64,000 nucleotides of DNA from Planctomycetota bacterium (GTDB lineage Bacteria > Planctomycetota > Phycisphaerae > Phycisphaerales > SM1A02): NCBI GenBank assembly GCA_024230295.1, contig JAAERN010000049.1:62001-126000 (forward strand), in the 5' to 3' direction. A program made the translations under genes and the position numbers. Positions 44,113-52,472 of the stretch are shown in pieces; position 1 is the first letter of the stretch; every line of letters starts with the position of its first letter. The notes under the pieces are model-generated. The model saw only the letters and a list, made by a program, of their open reading frames with translations. It did no database searches and had not been told where the DNA came from.

Positions 44113-44824
44113 GGGGTACTCCTCCAATCGGCGCCCGAGCGGGTTCACCGGGTCGCCTTGGATACATTCGTGGCATCGGCCCCGTACGGCGTATGGCCAC
44201 GATGGTCCCTGTAGGAGTACGGTGCGTGAGTTCGACCGTTCCACCGAGCGTCTTGAGCGCCTTGCGGGAAGCCTCTATCTCCTCTGCCGCACGCTGCCCC
44301 TTGATCGCAAGCAGGACCCCGCCATCGACGAGCAGTGGCAAGGCGAGTTCCAGAAGGACCGGCAGGCCCCCGACGGCTCTCGCGGTAACGACATCCCACG
44401 CGCCGCGGCCACCTCCGTCGGGAGTCCCGAGCGACTCTGCTCGCTCAGCGAGAACCGTGACATGTTCCAACCCAAGTTCGGTTGCAGTCTCCGAGAGATA
44501 GTGCGCTTTCTTGCCCGTCGCCTCCAAGAGCGTGATGGGGAGTTCCGACATCGTGACAGCAAGGGGTATTCCAGGCAGACCACCACCAGAACCAATGTCG
44601 ATGAGATTGGTCGCGCCCGCGGCCTCGATGAACGGCATGAGCGTCAGGCTGTCAAGAATATGTCGATTCCACGCCTCTTCACGCTCAACAATGCGAGTGA
44701 GGTTCATCCGCTGATTCGCGGAGTGCAGCAGATCAAGGAATCGGCCAAGCCGATCGATGTCCTGACTCGTCAGTTCCAGCTCAAACGGCGCGGCAAGTTC
44801 CCGCACCTTCGCAACCTCATCCAT
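44099..44824 (-). CDS. rsmG: 16S rRNA (guanine527-N7)-methyltransferase
   Basis: About 241 residues of the GidB family. The sequence has NLTRI and the helix EEAWNRHILDSL, then the SAM-binding loop LIDIGSGGGLPGIPLAV, then TLLEATGKKAHYLSE and DVVTARAVGGLPVLLELALPLL, and closes with the family's YPRRPGEP. It modifies G527 in the 530 loop of 16S rRNA. ATG 44824 follows GAGG and overlaps the rodA stop; the track start at 44851 adds nine residues. It is not next to gidA here. Confidence 0.94.
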   Translation of the reverse strand: MDEVAKVRELAAPFELELTSQDIDRLGRFLDLLHSANQRMNLTRIVEREEAWNRHILDSLTLMPFIEAAGATNLIDIGSGGGLPGIPLAVTMSELPITLLEATGKKAHYLSETATELGLEHVTVLAERAESLGTPDGGGRGAWDVVTARAVGGLPVLLELALPLLVDGGVLLAIKGQRAAEEIEASRKALKTLGGTVELTHRTPTGTIVAIRRTGPMPRMYPRRPGEPARAPIGGVPRDQR

Positions 44825-46034
44825 GCACATCATCCTCGGGACCGAATTCAAATGCCTCTCGCCACAAACGGCTCGGCGGCCTTAACCCGACATTGAGAAG
44901 CAGGCCGATGAGCAACCATACCGCCACGAGACTCGACCCACCGGCACTGACAAATGGAAGTGTCATGCCAGTAATCGGCATCACACCGATTGTCATCCCG
45001 GTGTTGACCACCATCTGAGCGACCAGAAGCGTCGTCGCGCCGACAGCGACAAGCCTCCCAAATGCCTCCCGGCACTGCCCGGCAACCAACAATCCACCGA
45101 GTGCCATCAGGCCAAAAAGACCCCACGTCACGACAGCACCAACCAGCCCCCATCTCGCCACGATGACCGCGAACACCATGTCATTGTGTTCTTCAGGGAG
45201 ATGATTCCAGTGCACAAGTCTCGAGGCCTGCTCGCGGCCGTAACCGGTCAATCCACCAGCTCCCACAAGCGTCATGGCCCGCTGCCCCTGATATCCGATG
45301 TCATCGACAAAGGTGGTATCGCCTTGAATCTGCGCCCACATGGCCATGATCCGGTCTCGCTGGTGGGGGCGAAGAAGCGGCGTCATGGCCCCTGCTCCAG
45401 CAAGACCGAGCAGCCCCACAATGCAGAGGTCACGAATTCTCGCCCCCGCAGCAATCAACATGGCGATGGCGGTCGGTAGGAACAGCAGCGCGGTCCCCAA
45501 GTCCGGCTCAAGAAGCACCAGCCCCATCGGAATCAGCGCAATCACCAGTGGTGGCAGGAGCCCACGAAGCCGCCGGTGATTTCGGCGAAATCGCAGCCAT
45601 GTAGCAATCGCAAGTACAACGGCCACCTTGGCGAGTTCCGAAGGCTGAAAGTCCATCACAATCACGTTGATCCACCGCCGCGCACCGTTTCGGGGGCGGA
45701 CGATCGCCTCGGGAACACCGGGCACGAGCAGAAACACCAGCAGTAGAACCACACCGACCAAGAGCGGCCAACTGACCCACTGCAGAAATCGGTGTGAGGG
45801 CCAGGTCACCAACGCGGCTGCGAGCAATCCAATAGCGAGGATGGCACTCTGCTTGGGAACCAGTTCCGGTCTGGTGGTCCCGATCGCCGCTAGGCCGATC
45901 ACTGTCAGCATGAGCGCGGCCACAACACAGAGCCATGCGGGCGTCGTCCAGTGCACGCGATCAACCCACGTGCGCCGCGTCGTTCGGCGGAGCGATCCCC
46001 CTGGGCGAACCAATCCGTGTCCACTCCGGCTCAT
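44817..46034 (-). CDS. rodA: RodA-type peptidoglycan glycosyltransferase (SEDS family)
   Basis: A 405-residue SEDS protein with about ten membrane segments. Motifs are NGARRWINVIVMDFQPSELAKVAVVL, VLLEPDLGTALLFLPTA (with the catalytic Asp), HWNHLPEEHNDMVFAVI and GMTLPFVSAGGSSLVAVWLLIG. It polymerises lipid II during elongation together with PBP2. It follows mrdA with an ATGA overlap, the standard elongasome pairing, so RodA rather than FtsW is the call. The first 25 residues are basic and cytoplasmic. No mreBCD is present before mrdA in this window. Confidence 0.94.
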   Translation of the reverse strand: MSRSGHGLVRPGGSLRRTTRRTWVDRVHWTTPAWLCVVAALMLTVIGLAAIGTTRPELVPKQSAILAIGLLAAALVTWPSHRFLQWVSWPLLVGVVLLLVFLLVPGVPEAIVRPRNGARRWINVIVMDFQPSELAKVAVVLAIATWLRFRRNHRRLRGLLPPLVIALIPMGLVLLEPDLGTALLFLPTAIAMLIAAGARIRDLCIVGLLGLAGAGAMTPLLRPHQRDRIMAMWAQIQGDTTFVDDIGYQGQRAMTLVGAGGLTGYGREQASRLVHWNHLPEEHNDMVFAVIVARWGLVGAVVTWGLFGLMALGGLLVAGQCREAFGRLVAVGATTLLVAQMVVNTGMTIGVMPITGMTLPFVSAGGSSLVAVWLLIGLLLNVGLRPPSRLWREAFEFGPEDDVHG

Positions 46035-48295
46035 GGGGCGCCTCCACCGAGAAGTCCCTCGGCCTGCATCGCGCGGATCACTTGATCGGCAATCGGGCCA
46101 GCCACCCGGCCTCCGGACCCGCCATACTCAACGAGCACGGCTAACGCATACCGCCAACTTTCTCCCTCGTCCCCCAGCAATGTCACAACCCACGAATGTT
46201 CAAGGCCAGTCACGCGTTCACCTCGTTCGATAACGCCACTGCCATCAACATCTCGCTTCCATGGCGGCGCTTGCGCAGTTCCCGTCTTTGCAGCAATCCG
46301 CACACCGCCAACACGAAAGACAGGCTCTCTGCCCGTCGGCAGATTGAGATGATTGGCAGTTCCCCACGACTTGGCCACGACATCTTCAAGGCCATCGATC
46401 GCCAATGCGGCCACCGAGGGCGCAATCGGCCGCCCAGCGGGCCGATGAACTGGCACGTAGCCCTTCACGATGGTCGGCGGAACACGGCGGCCGTGGCGAG
46501 CAAGTGTCGCATACGCATCCGCAGCGTGCAGCGGCGTCCATGTCGATCGACCTTGCCCGATGGCAAGCATGATGCTCTCGAATGTGGCTTCGCCGGCCTG
46601 CTCAAGTGCGGCGATTTCTTCGAGCGAGGGGCGTGTCCCCGCCACCTCCACCGGTGAGTCCGCCCACTCGGGCGTCAATCCAATATCCAGCGGCTCGCCG
46701 AGGCCGAACGAACCCAGCCAGTCGGACAGCCTCCCTGCTCCGAGCCGGTCACCAAGTTCATAGAACCAACTGTTACACGATCGGGCGACCGCCTCGACTG
46801 CGCCCAACGGCCCATGCGTCGCCATGCCGTACTTGGGACGGTAGATCCAACACCTCGCAATGCCAGGGCTGTTCTCGAAGTGATGCCCGTTGCAGGTCAA
46901 GATGGAATCGGGCTCGATCACGCCTTCGGTCAGCGCAGCAGCAAGAACCAATGGTTTCACAATCGACCCAGGCGGCGCAACAACCTGAACGCCTCGAATG
47001 AGCCACGGCTGCAAGGCCGCGGCAGCAGCTGGGCTGATGCCATTCAAAGTAGCAGGGAAAGGCGTTGATGCCATCGCAAGAATCTCACCGGAGTCGATGT
47101 CCAGCACCACGACGCTTGCAGGAAGTTCTGTACCGACGGGAAGCGCATCGTTCGAGTGATACGGCTGAACGCGAGTCAGGCCGACCGACGGATCGAGAAT
47201 GGCTTCGATGCGGGCTTGCAGCAACGTGTCAATTGTGAGAGCCACATCCCCACCGCCGATCGGCTGCTCCCTTGTCTGCTCCCCCTCATCTCGATTGCGG
47301 ATCACCAGACCAACTTCGCCCCGGAGACGGTCCTCGAATGCTCGCTCGATACCTCGCGTGCCAACAACATCATCGACTCGATATCCACCACGATCGATTG
47401 TCCCGGACTGCGCGTCCTTGAATGGTCGGCGGGCGACATCCTCCTCCCAGACCCCAGTTCGGACATCGCCGACAATGGCATCGGCAACGGCTGGAAGCGG
47501 GACCGAGCGAAATCCGGCGTTTCTCAGCGGGCCGGGGAGTGTCTGCAGATCAATGTCAACTGAATAACCATCCGTGGCGCGACCACGAACCCGCGAGTAG
47601 TTCAGATCCACCAGGTCCGGATGCTCCGCCGCGAATGCTTCCAGCCCCGAGGCAGGAGCATCGAGAAGATCTGGAATGATGACGTGCGATTGGGCTTGTT
47701 CACGAATTGGGCGCGGAACAAAGTCGGGTCCGCCGCTGGCGCCGAACCGGGCTTCGTGGCGACGCCGCTGCTGCTCCCAAACAACGGCCGCCATTCGCTG
47801 AACACTCCCCCGAATCTCGTTGAGTTCGCTATTGAGTTCCTCCCGGGAAACGTGAGCAGTTGCAGCCACCTCAGCCCAGAGCGATTCAAGAATGGCATCC
47901 CACGGTTGACGCGCTGCAGCGATGGCTCCCGCGCGGACTTCCGGCGAGGCCATCGACCATGCGTCACGCCCCATGGCTCGCCGAGCAGCACGAACCGCTC
48001 GGTCCTCAGCCCATTGCCCCGTAATAGCATCGAACGCAACCCGCACCTCCCACCGAGGCTCGTCTCTAACAAGCACATCGCCATCGCGATCGAGGATCGA
48101 TCCCCGCCAGGTTGGCAGCCATGTCCGCTGTTGGAGCCGCGATTCGGCCACCGCACGATGCCCGGCACCCTGCACCAGCGTGAGCCGAACGGCCTGTACC
48201 AACAATGCGAGCGTCACGACACAGACCGCTGCCGCGATCAATCGCAGGCGGCGGTGATACATGACGGGTGCCTTGCGGCGGGTAGCAGTGGACAT
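46031..48295 (-). CDS. mrdA: Penicillin-binding protein 2 (elongasome transpeptidase)
   Basis: About 754 residues, class B PBP. A single N-terminal membrane anchor (LIAAAVCVVTLALLVQAVRL) is followed by the dimerisation region with RGSILDRDGDVLV and the transpeptidase domain. Catalytic motifs are PPGSIVKPL (SxxK, near residue 443), SCN within VARSCNSWFYELGDRLG, and AAKTGTAQAP (KTG). The length is above E. coli PBP2 (633) because of extra N-terminal domain sequence. ATG 48295 is preferred over the TTG at 48334. It cross-links peptidoglycan strands made by RodA, whose gene overlaps its stop codon. Confidence 0.94.
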   Translation of the reverse strand: MSTATRRKAPVMYHRRLRLIAAAVCVVTLALLVQAVRLTLVQGAGHRAVAESRLQQRTWLPTWRGSILDRDGDVLVRDEPRWEVRVAFDAITGQWAEDRAVRAARRAMGRDAWSMASPEVRAGAIAAARQPWDAILESLWAEVAATAHVSREELNSELNEIRGSVQRMAAVVWEQQRRRHEARFGASGGPDFVPRPIREQAQSHVIIPDLLDAPASGLEAFAAEHPDLVDLNYSRVRGRATDGYSVDIDLQTLPGPLRNAGFRSVPLPAVADAIVGDVRTGVWEEDVARRPFKDAQSGTIDRGGYRVDDVVGTRGIERAFEDRLRGEVGLVIRNRDEGEQTREQPIGGGDVALTIDTLLQARIEAILDPSVGLTRVQPYHSNDALPVGTELPASVVVLDIDSGEILAMASTPFPATLNGISPAAAAALQPWLIRGVQVVAPPGSIVKPLVLAAALTEGVIEPDSILTCNGHHFENSPGIARCWIYRPKYGMATHGPLGAVEAVARSCNSWFYELGDRLGAGRLSDWLGSFGLGEPLDIGLTPEWADSPVEVAGTRPSLEEIAALEQAGEATFESIMLAIGQGRSTWTPLHAADAYATLARHGRRVPPTIVKGYVPVHRPAGRPIAPSVAALAIDGLEDVVAKSWGTANHLNLPTGREPVFRVGGVRIAAKTGTAQAPPWKRDVDGSGVIERGERVTGLEHSWVVTLLGDEGESWRYALAVLVEYGGSGGRVAGPIADQVIRAMQAEGLLGGGAP

Positions 48296-48449
48296 CGGGC
48301 GAATTGGGTTCCAGGCGTACTCAGCTCGGTTCAACTGCAGTCTACGTCTCGGCGATCAACGATGATGGTTCTGCCACCAAGAATCCGATCTTGCGTCCAA
48401 CCCCGGCTGGCTGGTATCCTGCTCCGTCTTCCATCGTGAGGAGCCGTCG
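48296..48449. other. Divergent intergenic region upstream of mrdA and tRNA-Gln
   Basis: No gene or strong repeat is seen in this interval. It must hold the mrdA promoter on the minus strand. On the plus strand it contains a plausible promoter (48390-48419). The mrdA ATG has no obvious Shine-Dalgarno. Confidence 0.4.
48390..48419 (+). promoter_or_regulatory. Candidate promoter of the tRNA-Gln-glmU unit
   Basis: TTGCGT (48390-48395) and TATCCT (48414-48419) have an 18-base spacer. TATCCT is also the -10-like sequence before rlmN and the antiporter gene. Transcription would begin near 48426, upstream of the small ORF and tRNA-Gln. Confidence 0.33.
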
Positions 48450-48695
48450 GTGAGGGCCTGTAAGGGTCGGCGCCGCACGGGGCACAAGGTCGCGGCTGAC
48501 ATGTGCTCCAGCTCCGGGAAGTCCAGCCGCGGCACGCGTTCCGACGCAATCCGCGCCTTCAATCGTATCGACGCCGCTTCAGGCGTCGATTTCCAGAACG
48601 CGTTCGCGGAGATCGCAGGATCGCCCTATAGGCCAAACGGCCACAGTGAGAATCAGAGGACAATGCTCCCAAGTGGCCCGTGGTGTAATCGGTAA
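48450..48695 (+). CDS. Doubtful small basic ORF before tRNA-Gln
   Basis: An 81-codon frame beginning with GTG seven bases after GGAG, downstream of a plausible promoter. Codon third positions are GC-rich, as in real genes here. The product is basic at the N-terminus (RACKGRRRTGHK) and has no recognised domain. Against it, the stop codon lies inside the tRNA-Gln gene, which real genes seldom do, and no similarity is apparent. It may instead be untranslated leader or an unidentified RNA. Confidence 0.22.
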   Translation: MRACKGRRRTGHKVAADMCSSSGKSSRGTRSDAIRAFNRIDAASGVDFQNAFAEIAGSPYRPNGHSENQRTMLPSGPWCNR

Positions 48696-48745
48696 CACAC
48701 CTGGTTTTGATCCAGGCATTCCAAGTTCAAGTCTTGGCGGGCCAG
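48674..48745 (+). tRNA. tRNA-Gln (anticodon TTG)
   Basis: Full cloverleaf. The acceptor arms TGGCCCG and CGGGCCA pair over seven bases with discriminator G. The anticodon stem CCTGG/CCAGG closes the loop TTTTGAT, giving anticodon TTG, which reads CAA/CAG as Gln. The T arm is CCAAG-TTCAAGT-CTTGG. The 3' CCA is not encoded, so it must be added by CCA transferase. The gene ends 13 bases before the glmU-like ORF. Confidence 0.96.
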
Positions 48746-48758
48746 TTCGATACAGCTC

Positions 48759-49541
48759 ATGACGACTCAACTCCAACCCGATCAGCGTCCCTGCGCTGCC
48801 GTCATTCTCGCGGCTGGCAAGGGCACACGCATGAACAGTGATCTGCCGAAGGTGCTCCACGAGGTGCAGGGGCGGCCGATGGTTCACTGGGTCGTGGAAG
48901 CATGTCGTGAGGCGGGCGCCTCGCCGATCTTGCTTGTGATTGGACACCGTGGCGATCTGCTGCGAGACGCATTCGAGGGCCAATCGGACATTCGCTTTGT
49001 CGAGCAGCCCGAACAACTTGGCACTGGGCATGCGGTCGATGTGTGCCGGAGCGAGCTCTCCCAACTGAGCGGCGATGCGTTTGTACTGGCTGGCGACGGT
49101 CCCCTCATTCGATCCACCACGCTCAAGGCGCTCCTCGCCGCTCATCAGAATGCCGGTGCTGCCGCCACGCTCGCAACTGCCGAGGTGGGTAATCCAACCG
49201 GGTACGGACGCATCGTCCGAACCGCAGAGAATCGATTCAAGGCGATCGTCGAGCAGAAGAATGCTTCCGAGGCCGAATTGGCCATTCGGGAGATCTATCC
49301 CTCCTACGCCTGCTTCGATATTCCGCAACTTCTCGAAACCCTTGTCGATCTTCCGCGAGATCCGGTCGGTGGCGAGTACTACCTCACCGAGCTCCCAGCC
49401 ATGATGGCCAGTCGGGGCGAGACGGTGGAACTGCTCCCCGGAGTCCCGGCAGAGGACGTTCTCTCGATCAACACGCCTGAGCAGCTCGCTCAGGTTGATT
49501 CTCTCCTTCACCAACGAATGCAGACGGAGGCCGCGACATGA
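48759..49541 (+). CDS. UDP-N-acetylglucosamine pyrophosphorylase domain (GlmU N-terminal half only)
   Basis: A 260-residue nucleotidyltransferase. Signature VILAAGKGTRMNSDLPKVLHEVQGRPM, then EQLGTGHAV, LAGDGPLI and GYGRIVR agree with the GlmU uridyltransferase domain, and EYYLTELPAM matches the GlmU segment that contacts the sugar. The left-handed beta-helix acetyltransferase half (about 200 residues) is absent: the stop is followed at once by prs. Glucosamine-1-phosphate acetyltransferase must therefore be encoded elsewhere. It is the first protein gene after tRNA-Gln in the classical glmU-prs-rplY-pth order. Confidence 0.88.
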   Translation: MTTQLQPDQRPCAAVILAAGKGTRMNSDLPKVLHEVQGRPMVHWVVEACREAGASPILLVIGHRGDLLRDAFEGQSDIRFVEQPEQLGTGHAVDVCRSELSQLSGDAFVLAGDGPLIRSTTLKALLAAHQNAGAAATLATAEVGNPTGYGRIVRTAENRFKAIVEQKNASEAELAIREIYPSYACFDIPQLLETLVDLPRDPVGGEYYLTELPAMMASRGETVELLPGVPAEDVLSINTPEQLAQVDSLLHQRMQTEAAT

Positions 49542-50518
49542 ATCTCGATCGCGATCACCTGAAAATCTTCGGCGGCCGAGCGGGGCGTGAACTCACCACT
49601 GAGGTGTGCGAACACCTCGACATTCCCGAAGGCGCGGCCGAAACAGAACTCTTCCCCGACAGTGAGCTGCTGGTCCACATCGATGAGGATGTGCGTGGCC
49701 GAGACTGCTTTGTCATGCAGTCGACATGCCACCCGGTCAACGCGAACCTGATGGAGTTGCTGATCTTCATCGACTGCCTGCGGCGGGCCTCGGCCAAACG
49801 AATCACTGCGGTCATCCCGTACTTCGGATACGCCAGACAAGACCGCAAGGACGCCGGGCGTACTCCGATCACAGCCAAACTCGTCGCAAACCTCGTGACG
49901 GCAGCCGGAGCTGATCGCGTGCTGTGCATGGATCTGCACGCAGCGCAGATTCAGGGCTTCTTCGATATCCCGCTCGACCACCTGACCGCATCCACGGTCA
50001 TCGGTGGCTACTTCCAGAGCATCCGAAGCGAACTCGGCGATCTCGCCATCGTTTCTCCCGACGTCGGCAACGTCAAAGTTGCCAATGGCTATGCGGCCAT
50101 GTTGAATGCCGACCTCGCCATCATCGACAAACGACGGGAGTCGGGCGAGCGGGTCGCGTCCAAGAATCTCATCGGCGACGTCAAGGGCCGAACCGTCGTC
50201 ATGGTCGACGACATGATCTCGACTGCAGGGACCATTTGCGAAGCCGCACGACTTGTGCTCGATCGCGGGGCAGAACGCGTCATCGCGGCGGCCACACATC
50301 CCGTCCTGTGTGGACTGGCGATGGACCGCCTGCAGGAGGCCCCCATTGAGCGAATCGTCGTCACCGACACAATCCCCGATCGCGGGCGACTCGACCCGAT
50401 CCGTGACAAACTCGTCGAACTTCCCATCGCCCCGCTCCTTGGCGAGGCGATCTACCGAATCCACCACGACATGTCTATTTCATCTCTGTTCCAACGTGGA
50501 ACAGGTGTCAAGCGTTGA
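49538..50518 (+). CDS. prs: Ribose-phosphate pyrophosphokinase
   Basis: A 326-residue PRPP synthetase supplying purine, pyrimidine, histidine and NAD synthesis. Motifs are FPDSELLVHI, VIPYFGYARQDRKDAGRTPITAKLVAN (ATP-binding flexible loop), VLCMDLHAAQIQGFFDIPLDHL, SPDVGNVKVAN and the PRPP loop TVVMVDDMISTAGT. The start ATG overlaps the preceding stop (ATGA). An attenuator-like hairpin lies in the 48-base gap to rplY. The C-terminal tail SLFQRGTGVKR is slightly longer than usual. Confidence 0.97.
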   Translation: MNLDRDHLKIFGGRAGRELTTEVCEHLDIPEGAAETELFPDSELLVHIDEDVRGRDCFVMQSTCHPVNANLMELLIFIDCLRRASAKRITAVIPYFGYARQDRKDAGRTPITAKLVANLVTAAGADRVLCMDLHAAQIQGFFDIPLDHLTASTVIGGYFQSIRSELGDLAIVSPDVGNVKVANGYAAMLNADLAIIDKRRESGERVASKNLIGDVKGRTVVMVDDMISTAGTICEAARLVLDRGAERVIAAATHPVLCGLAMDRLQEAPIERIVVTDTIPDRGRLDPIRDKLVELPIAPLLGEAIYRIHHDMSISSLFQRGTGVKR

Positions 50519-50524
50519 ACCACT

Positions 50525-50553
50525 CGCTGCGACACAACGTCGCAGCGTTCTTT
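50525..50553 (+). terminator. Attenuator-like hairpin between prs and rplY
   Basis: CGCTGCGAC and GTCGCAGCG form a perfect nine-base stem with a five-base loop, followed by TTCTTT. It sits directly before the rplY Shine-Dalgarno. The form is that of an intrinsic terminator, probably partial because essential genes follow; it could also occlude the ribosome binding site. Confidence 0.6.
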
Positions 50554-50566
50554 GGAGGACCCAACC

Positions 50567-51223
50567 ATGGGCCACACTACCCCGACCATCGAGGTCGCCA
50601 CTCGCGAGCGAACCGGAACCCGGTACGCCAAGCGACTGCGTGATGCAGGTCGTCTCCCAGCGGTCATCTACGGCCGTGGCGGCGAACCGAGCCACGTCAG
50701 CGTCGATGCCTTGCAGGCGATCGACCATCTCCGCCAGGGTGTACACATCATGGACGTGTGCGTTGATGGCGGCAAGAAGGAAACCTGCCTGATCAAGGAA
50801 CTGCAATTCGGCCATCTGGGCGATGATCTTGCACACATCGATTTCGCCCGAGTGGATCTCGATCAGATTGTGACGGTCAAAGTCCCGGTCAATCTTTTCG
50901 GTACCGCCAAAGGAACAAAGGAAGACGGCGCCATGCTCGTGGCCGTCCGAAGCGAGATCGAAGTTCGCTGCAAGGCCAGGGACATTCCATCCGAGATCAA
51001 GGCCGATATCAATGAACTTACCGAAGCCCTGACAATCGGTGACCTTGATCTTCCCGACGGTGTCGAGCCGGTTCTCGATTCCGAGAAGCACATCGCCCAC
51101 ATCGCGTACAAGGCTGTTGAAGAAGCGGACGCTGATGCGGAAGCCGCAGACGTCGATGCCGACGGCAGTGGGCCAGAGGTCATCACAGAGAAGAAGGAAG
51201 AGGGAGCTGGCGGCGAGGAGTGA
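50567..51223 (+). CDS. rplY: 50S ribosomal protein L25 (general stress protein Ctc type)
   Basis: About 218 residues, the two-domain bL25/CTC form. The N-terminal 5S rRNA-binding domain has TRERTGTRYAKRLRDAGRLPAVIYGRGGEP; the C-terminal TL5 domain has HIDFARVDLDQIVTVKVPV and the segment EIEVRCKARDIPSEIKADI. The last 35 residues form an acidic tail rich in Asp, Glu and Ala. ATG 50567 after GGAGGA is chosen over the track start five codons upstream. pth follows 21 bases later, as in many bacteria. Confidence 0.95.
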   Translation: MGHTTPTIEVATRERTGTRYAKRLRDAGRLPAVIYGRGGEPSHVSVDALQAIDHLRQGVHIMDVCVDGGKKETCLIKELQFGHLGDDLAHIDFARVDLDQIVTVKVPVNLFGTAKGTKEDGAMLVAVRSEIEVRCKARDIPSEIKADINELTEALTIGDLDLPDGVEPVLDSEKHIAHIAYKAVEEADADAEAADVDADGSGPEVITEKKEEGAGGEE

Positions 51224-51244
51224 TCCTCGTCCCTGTGAAGCATC

Positions 51245-51844
51245 ATGCGTCTCATCGTTGGAATCGGCAATCCTGGCACCAAGTACGATCGCACCCGGCA
51301 CAACGTCGGGTTCGAGGCGATCGATCGACTTGCCAGACGGATTGCGCCGGGAGAGGTTGCTCGCAGCCGATTCCAAGCCGCAACCATCGAGTCGATGTCC
51401 GGCGACGACCGCATCATGCTTCTCAAACCGCTGACCTTCGTCAATCGAAGCGGGCAGGCAGTCTCCGAGGCGGTCCGCTTCTACAAGTTGTCCCCGGAGG
51501 AAGACCTGCTCGTCATTGTGGACGACACAGCGCTGCCTTGTGGCCGCATCCGAGTTCGCCAATCCGGCGGCACCGGTGGTCACAACGGCCTCCGCGACAT
51601 CGGCAACCATCTCGGTTGCGACACATGGGCCCGCATCCGAATCGGGATCGACGCCCCTGGAGACATCCCACTTTCATCCTATGTCCTCGGCACTTTCCGT
51701 CCAGACCAGCAGGACGCCGTCGAGCAAGGCATCGAACAGGCCGTCGAAGCGGCCAGTTGCTGGATCAATCGCGGCACCGTTGCCGCCATGAACGCTTTCA
51801 ACGCCGACCGGGAGCAGATCAGCTCACCGGAGGAGATCAACTAA
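51245..51844 (+). CDS. pth: Peptidyl-tRNA hydrolase
   Basis: A 199-residue enzyme that releases peptides from stalled peptidyl-tRNA. Motifs are LIVGIGNPGTKYDRTRHNVGFEAID with the catalytic His, LLKPLTFVNRSGQAV, LLVIVDDTALPCGRIRVRQSGGTGGHNGLRDI and WARIRIGIDAP. These cover the active-site residues (Asn, His, Asp, Asn) of the bacterial family. It abuts rpsF with no intergenic base: the TAA stop is followed directly by ATG. Confidence 0.96.
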   Translation: MRLIVGIGNPGTKYDRTRHNVGFEAIDRLARRIAPGEVARSRFQAATIESMSGDDRIMLLKPLTFVNRSGQAVSEAVRFYKLSPEEDLLVIVDDTALPCGRIRVRQSGGTGGHNGLRDIGNHLGCDTWARIRIGIDAPGDIPLSSYVLGTFRPDQQDAVEQGIEQAVEAASCWINRGTVAAMNAFNADREQISSPEEIN

Positions 51845-52387
51845 ATGTCTGAAACAGCAATCAACATCTACGAGGGCATGTTCCTCTTTCCCCAATCCGC
51901 GACAGCAGACCTTGCCGCCGCGAGCCAGCATGTACTCGACCATCTAGAAAAGGTCGGGGGCGAGGTTGTCTCATTCCGTAAGTGGGATGACCGACGCTTG
52001 GCATACCCCATCAAGGGCAACAAGCGAGGGGTTTACTTCCTCGGCTTCTTCAAACTTTCCGCCGATAAGTTCGCATCATTGGAACGAAATCTGCTGCTCT
52101 CCGAGGACGTCTTGCGTTTCCTGATCACTCGCGCAGATCACCTTTCCGCCGAGCAGATGGAGGCCCTCGAAGGACGAACCGAACTCGCTGATGAGATAAA
52201 GCTCCGTGGCGAGCAGAAGGCTGACGAAGTCAGCGCATCGGTGCGTGCCACGACTCGAGCCGAGCGAGAGGCGGGCGACGAGGCGGGCGACGAGGCGACC
52301 GAAGCCCCGAAGGCCGAGGACAGCGAGGCTCCGGCAGAGGAAACACCGGCCGACACAACGGACGCTGAGGAACCAGCGGCATCTTGA
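51845..52387 (+). CDS. rpsF: 30S ribosomal protein S6 with long acidic C-terminal tail
   Basis: A 180-residue bS6. The ferredoxin-like fold region is NIYEGMFLFPQSA, then HLEKVGGEVVSFRKWDDRRLAYPIKGNKRGVYFLGFFKL, then LERNLLLSEDVLRFLITRAD. After residue 120 an Ala/Glu/Thr-rich tail of about 60 residues follows, containing a tandem 12-base repeat (EAGDEAGDEA). E. coli S6 has a short Glu tail added by RimK; here a much longer acidic tail is gene-encoded. S6 normally binds S18, but rpsR is missing from this operon. Confidence 0.95.
   Translation: MSETAINIYEGMFLFPQSATADLAAASQHVLDHLEKVGGEVVSFRKWDDRRLAYPIKGNKRGVYFLGFFKLSADKFASLERNLLLSEDVLRFLITRADHLSAEQMEALEGRTELADEIKLRGEQKADEVSASVRATTRAEREAGDEAGDEATEAPKAEDSEAPAEETPADTTDAEEPAAS
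52268..52297. repeat. Short tandem repeat in rpsF
   Basis: Two and a half copies of the 12-base unit GAGGCGGGCGAC lie in the acidic tail of S6, encoding EAGD twice. Slippage here would lengthen or shorten the tail in frame. Confidence 0.8.
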
Positions 52388-52417
52388 TTAAGATGCCGCT
52401 CTTCGGCGGTTCGACTG

Positions 52418-52437
52418 CCGCCTCCCTCGGGAGGCGG
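52418..52437. promoter_or_regulatory. Stable hairpin between rpsF and ssb
   Basis: CCGCCTCCC and GGGAGGCGG are perfect nine-base arms around two bases, effectively an eight-base stem with a CTCG loop. It lies 30 bases after the rpsF stop. No T-run follows, so it is more likely an mRNA-stability or processing element than a terminator. Confidence 0.5.
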
Positions 52438-52472
52438 TACGATGGGCCGCCTAGAGCAGGAGGACGCACCCA

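Noticed and set aside
48579-49514. 311-residue minus ORF opposite tRNA-Gln and glmU
   Set aside because: Covers the tRNA in antisense and the plus frame has all GlmU motifs.
49508-50467. 319-residue minus ORF opposite prs
   Set aside because: Shadow; prs is certain from the PRPP and ATP loops.
50480-51610. 376-residue minus ORF opposite rplY and pth
   Set aside because: Shadow of two ribosome-related genes with unmistakable motifs.
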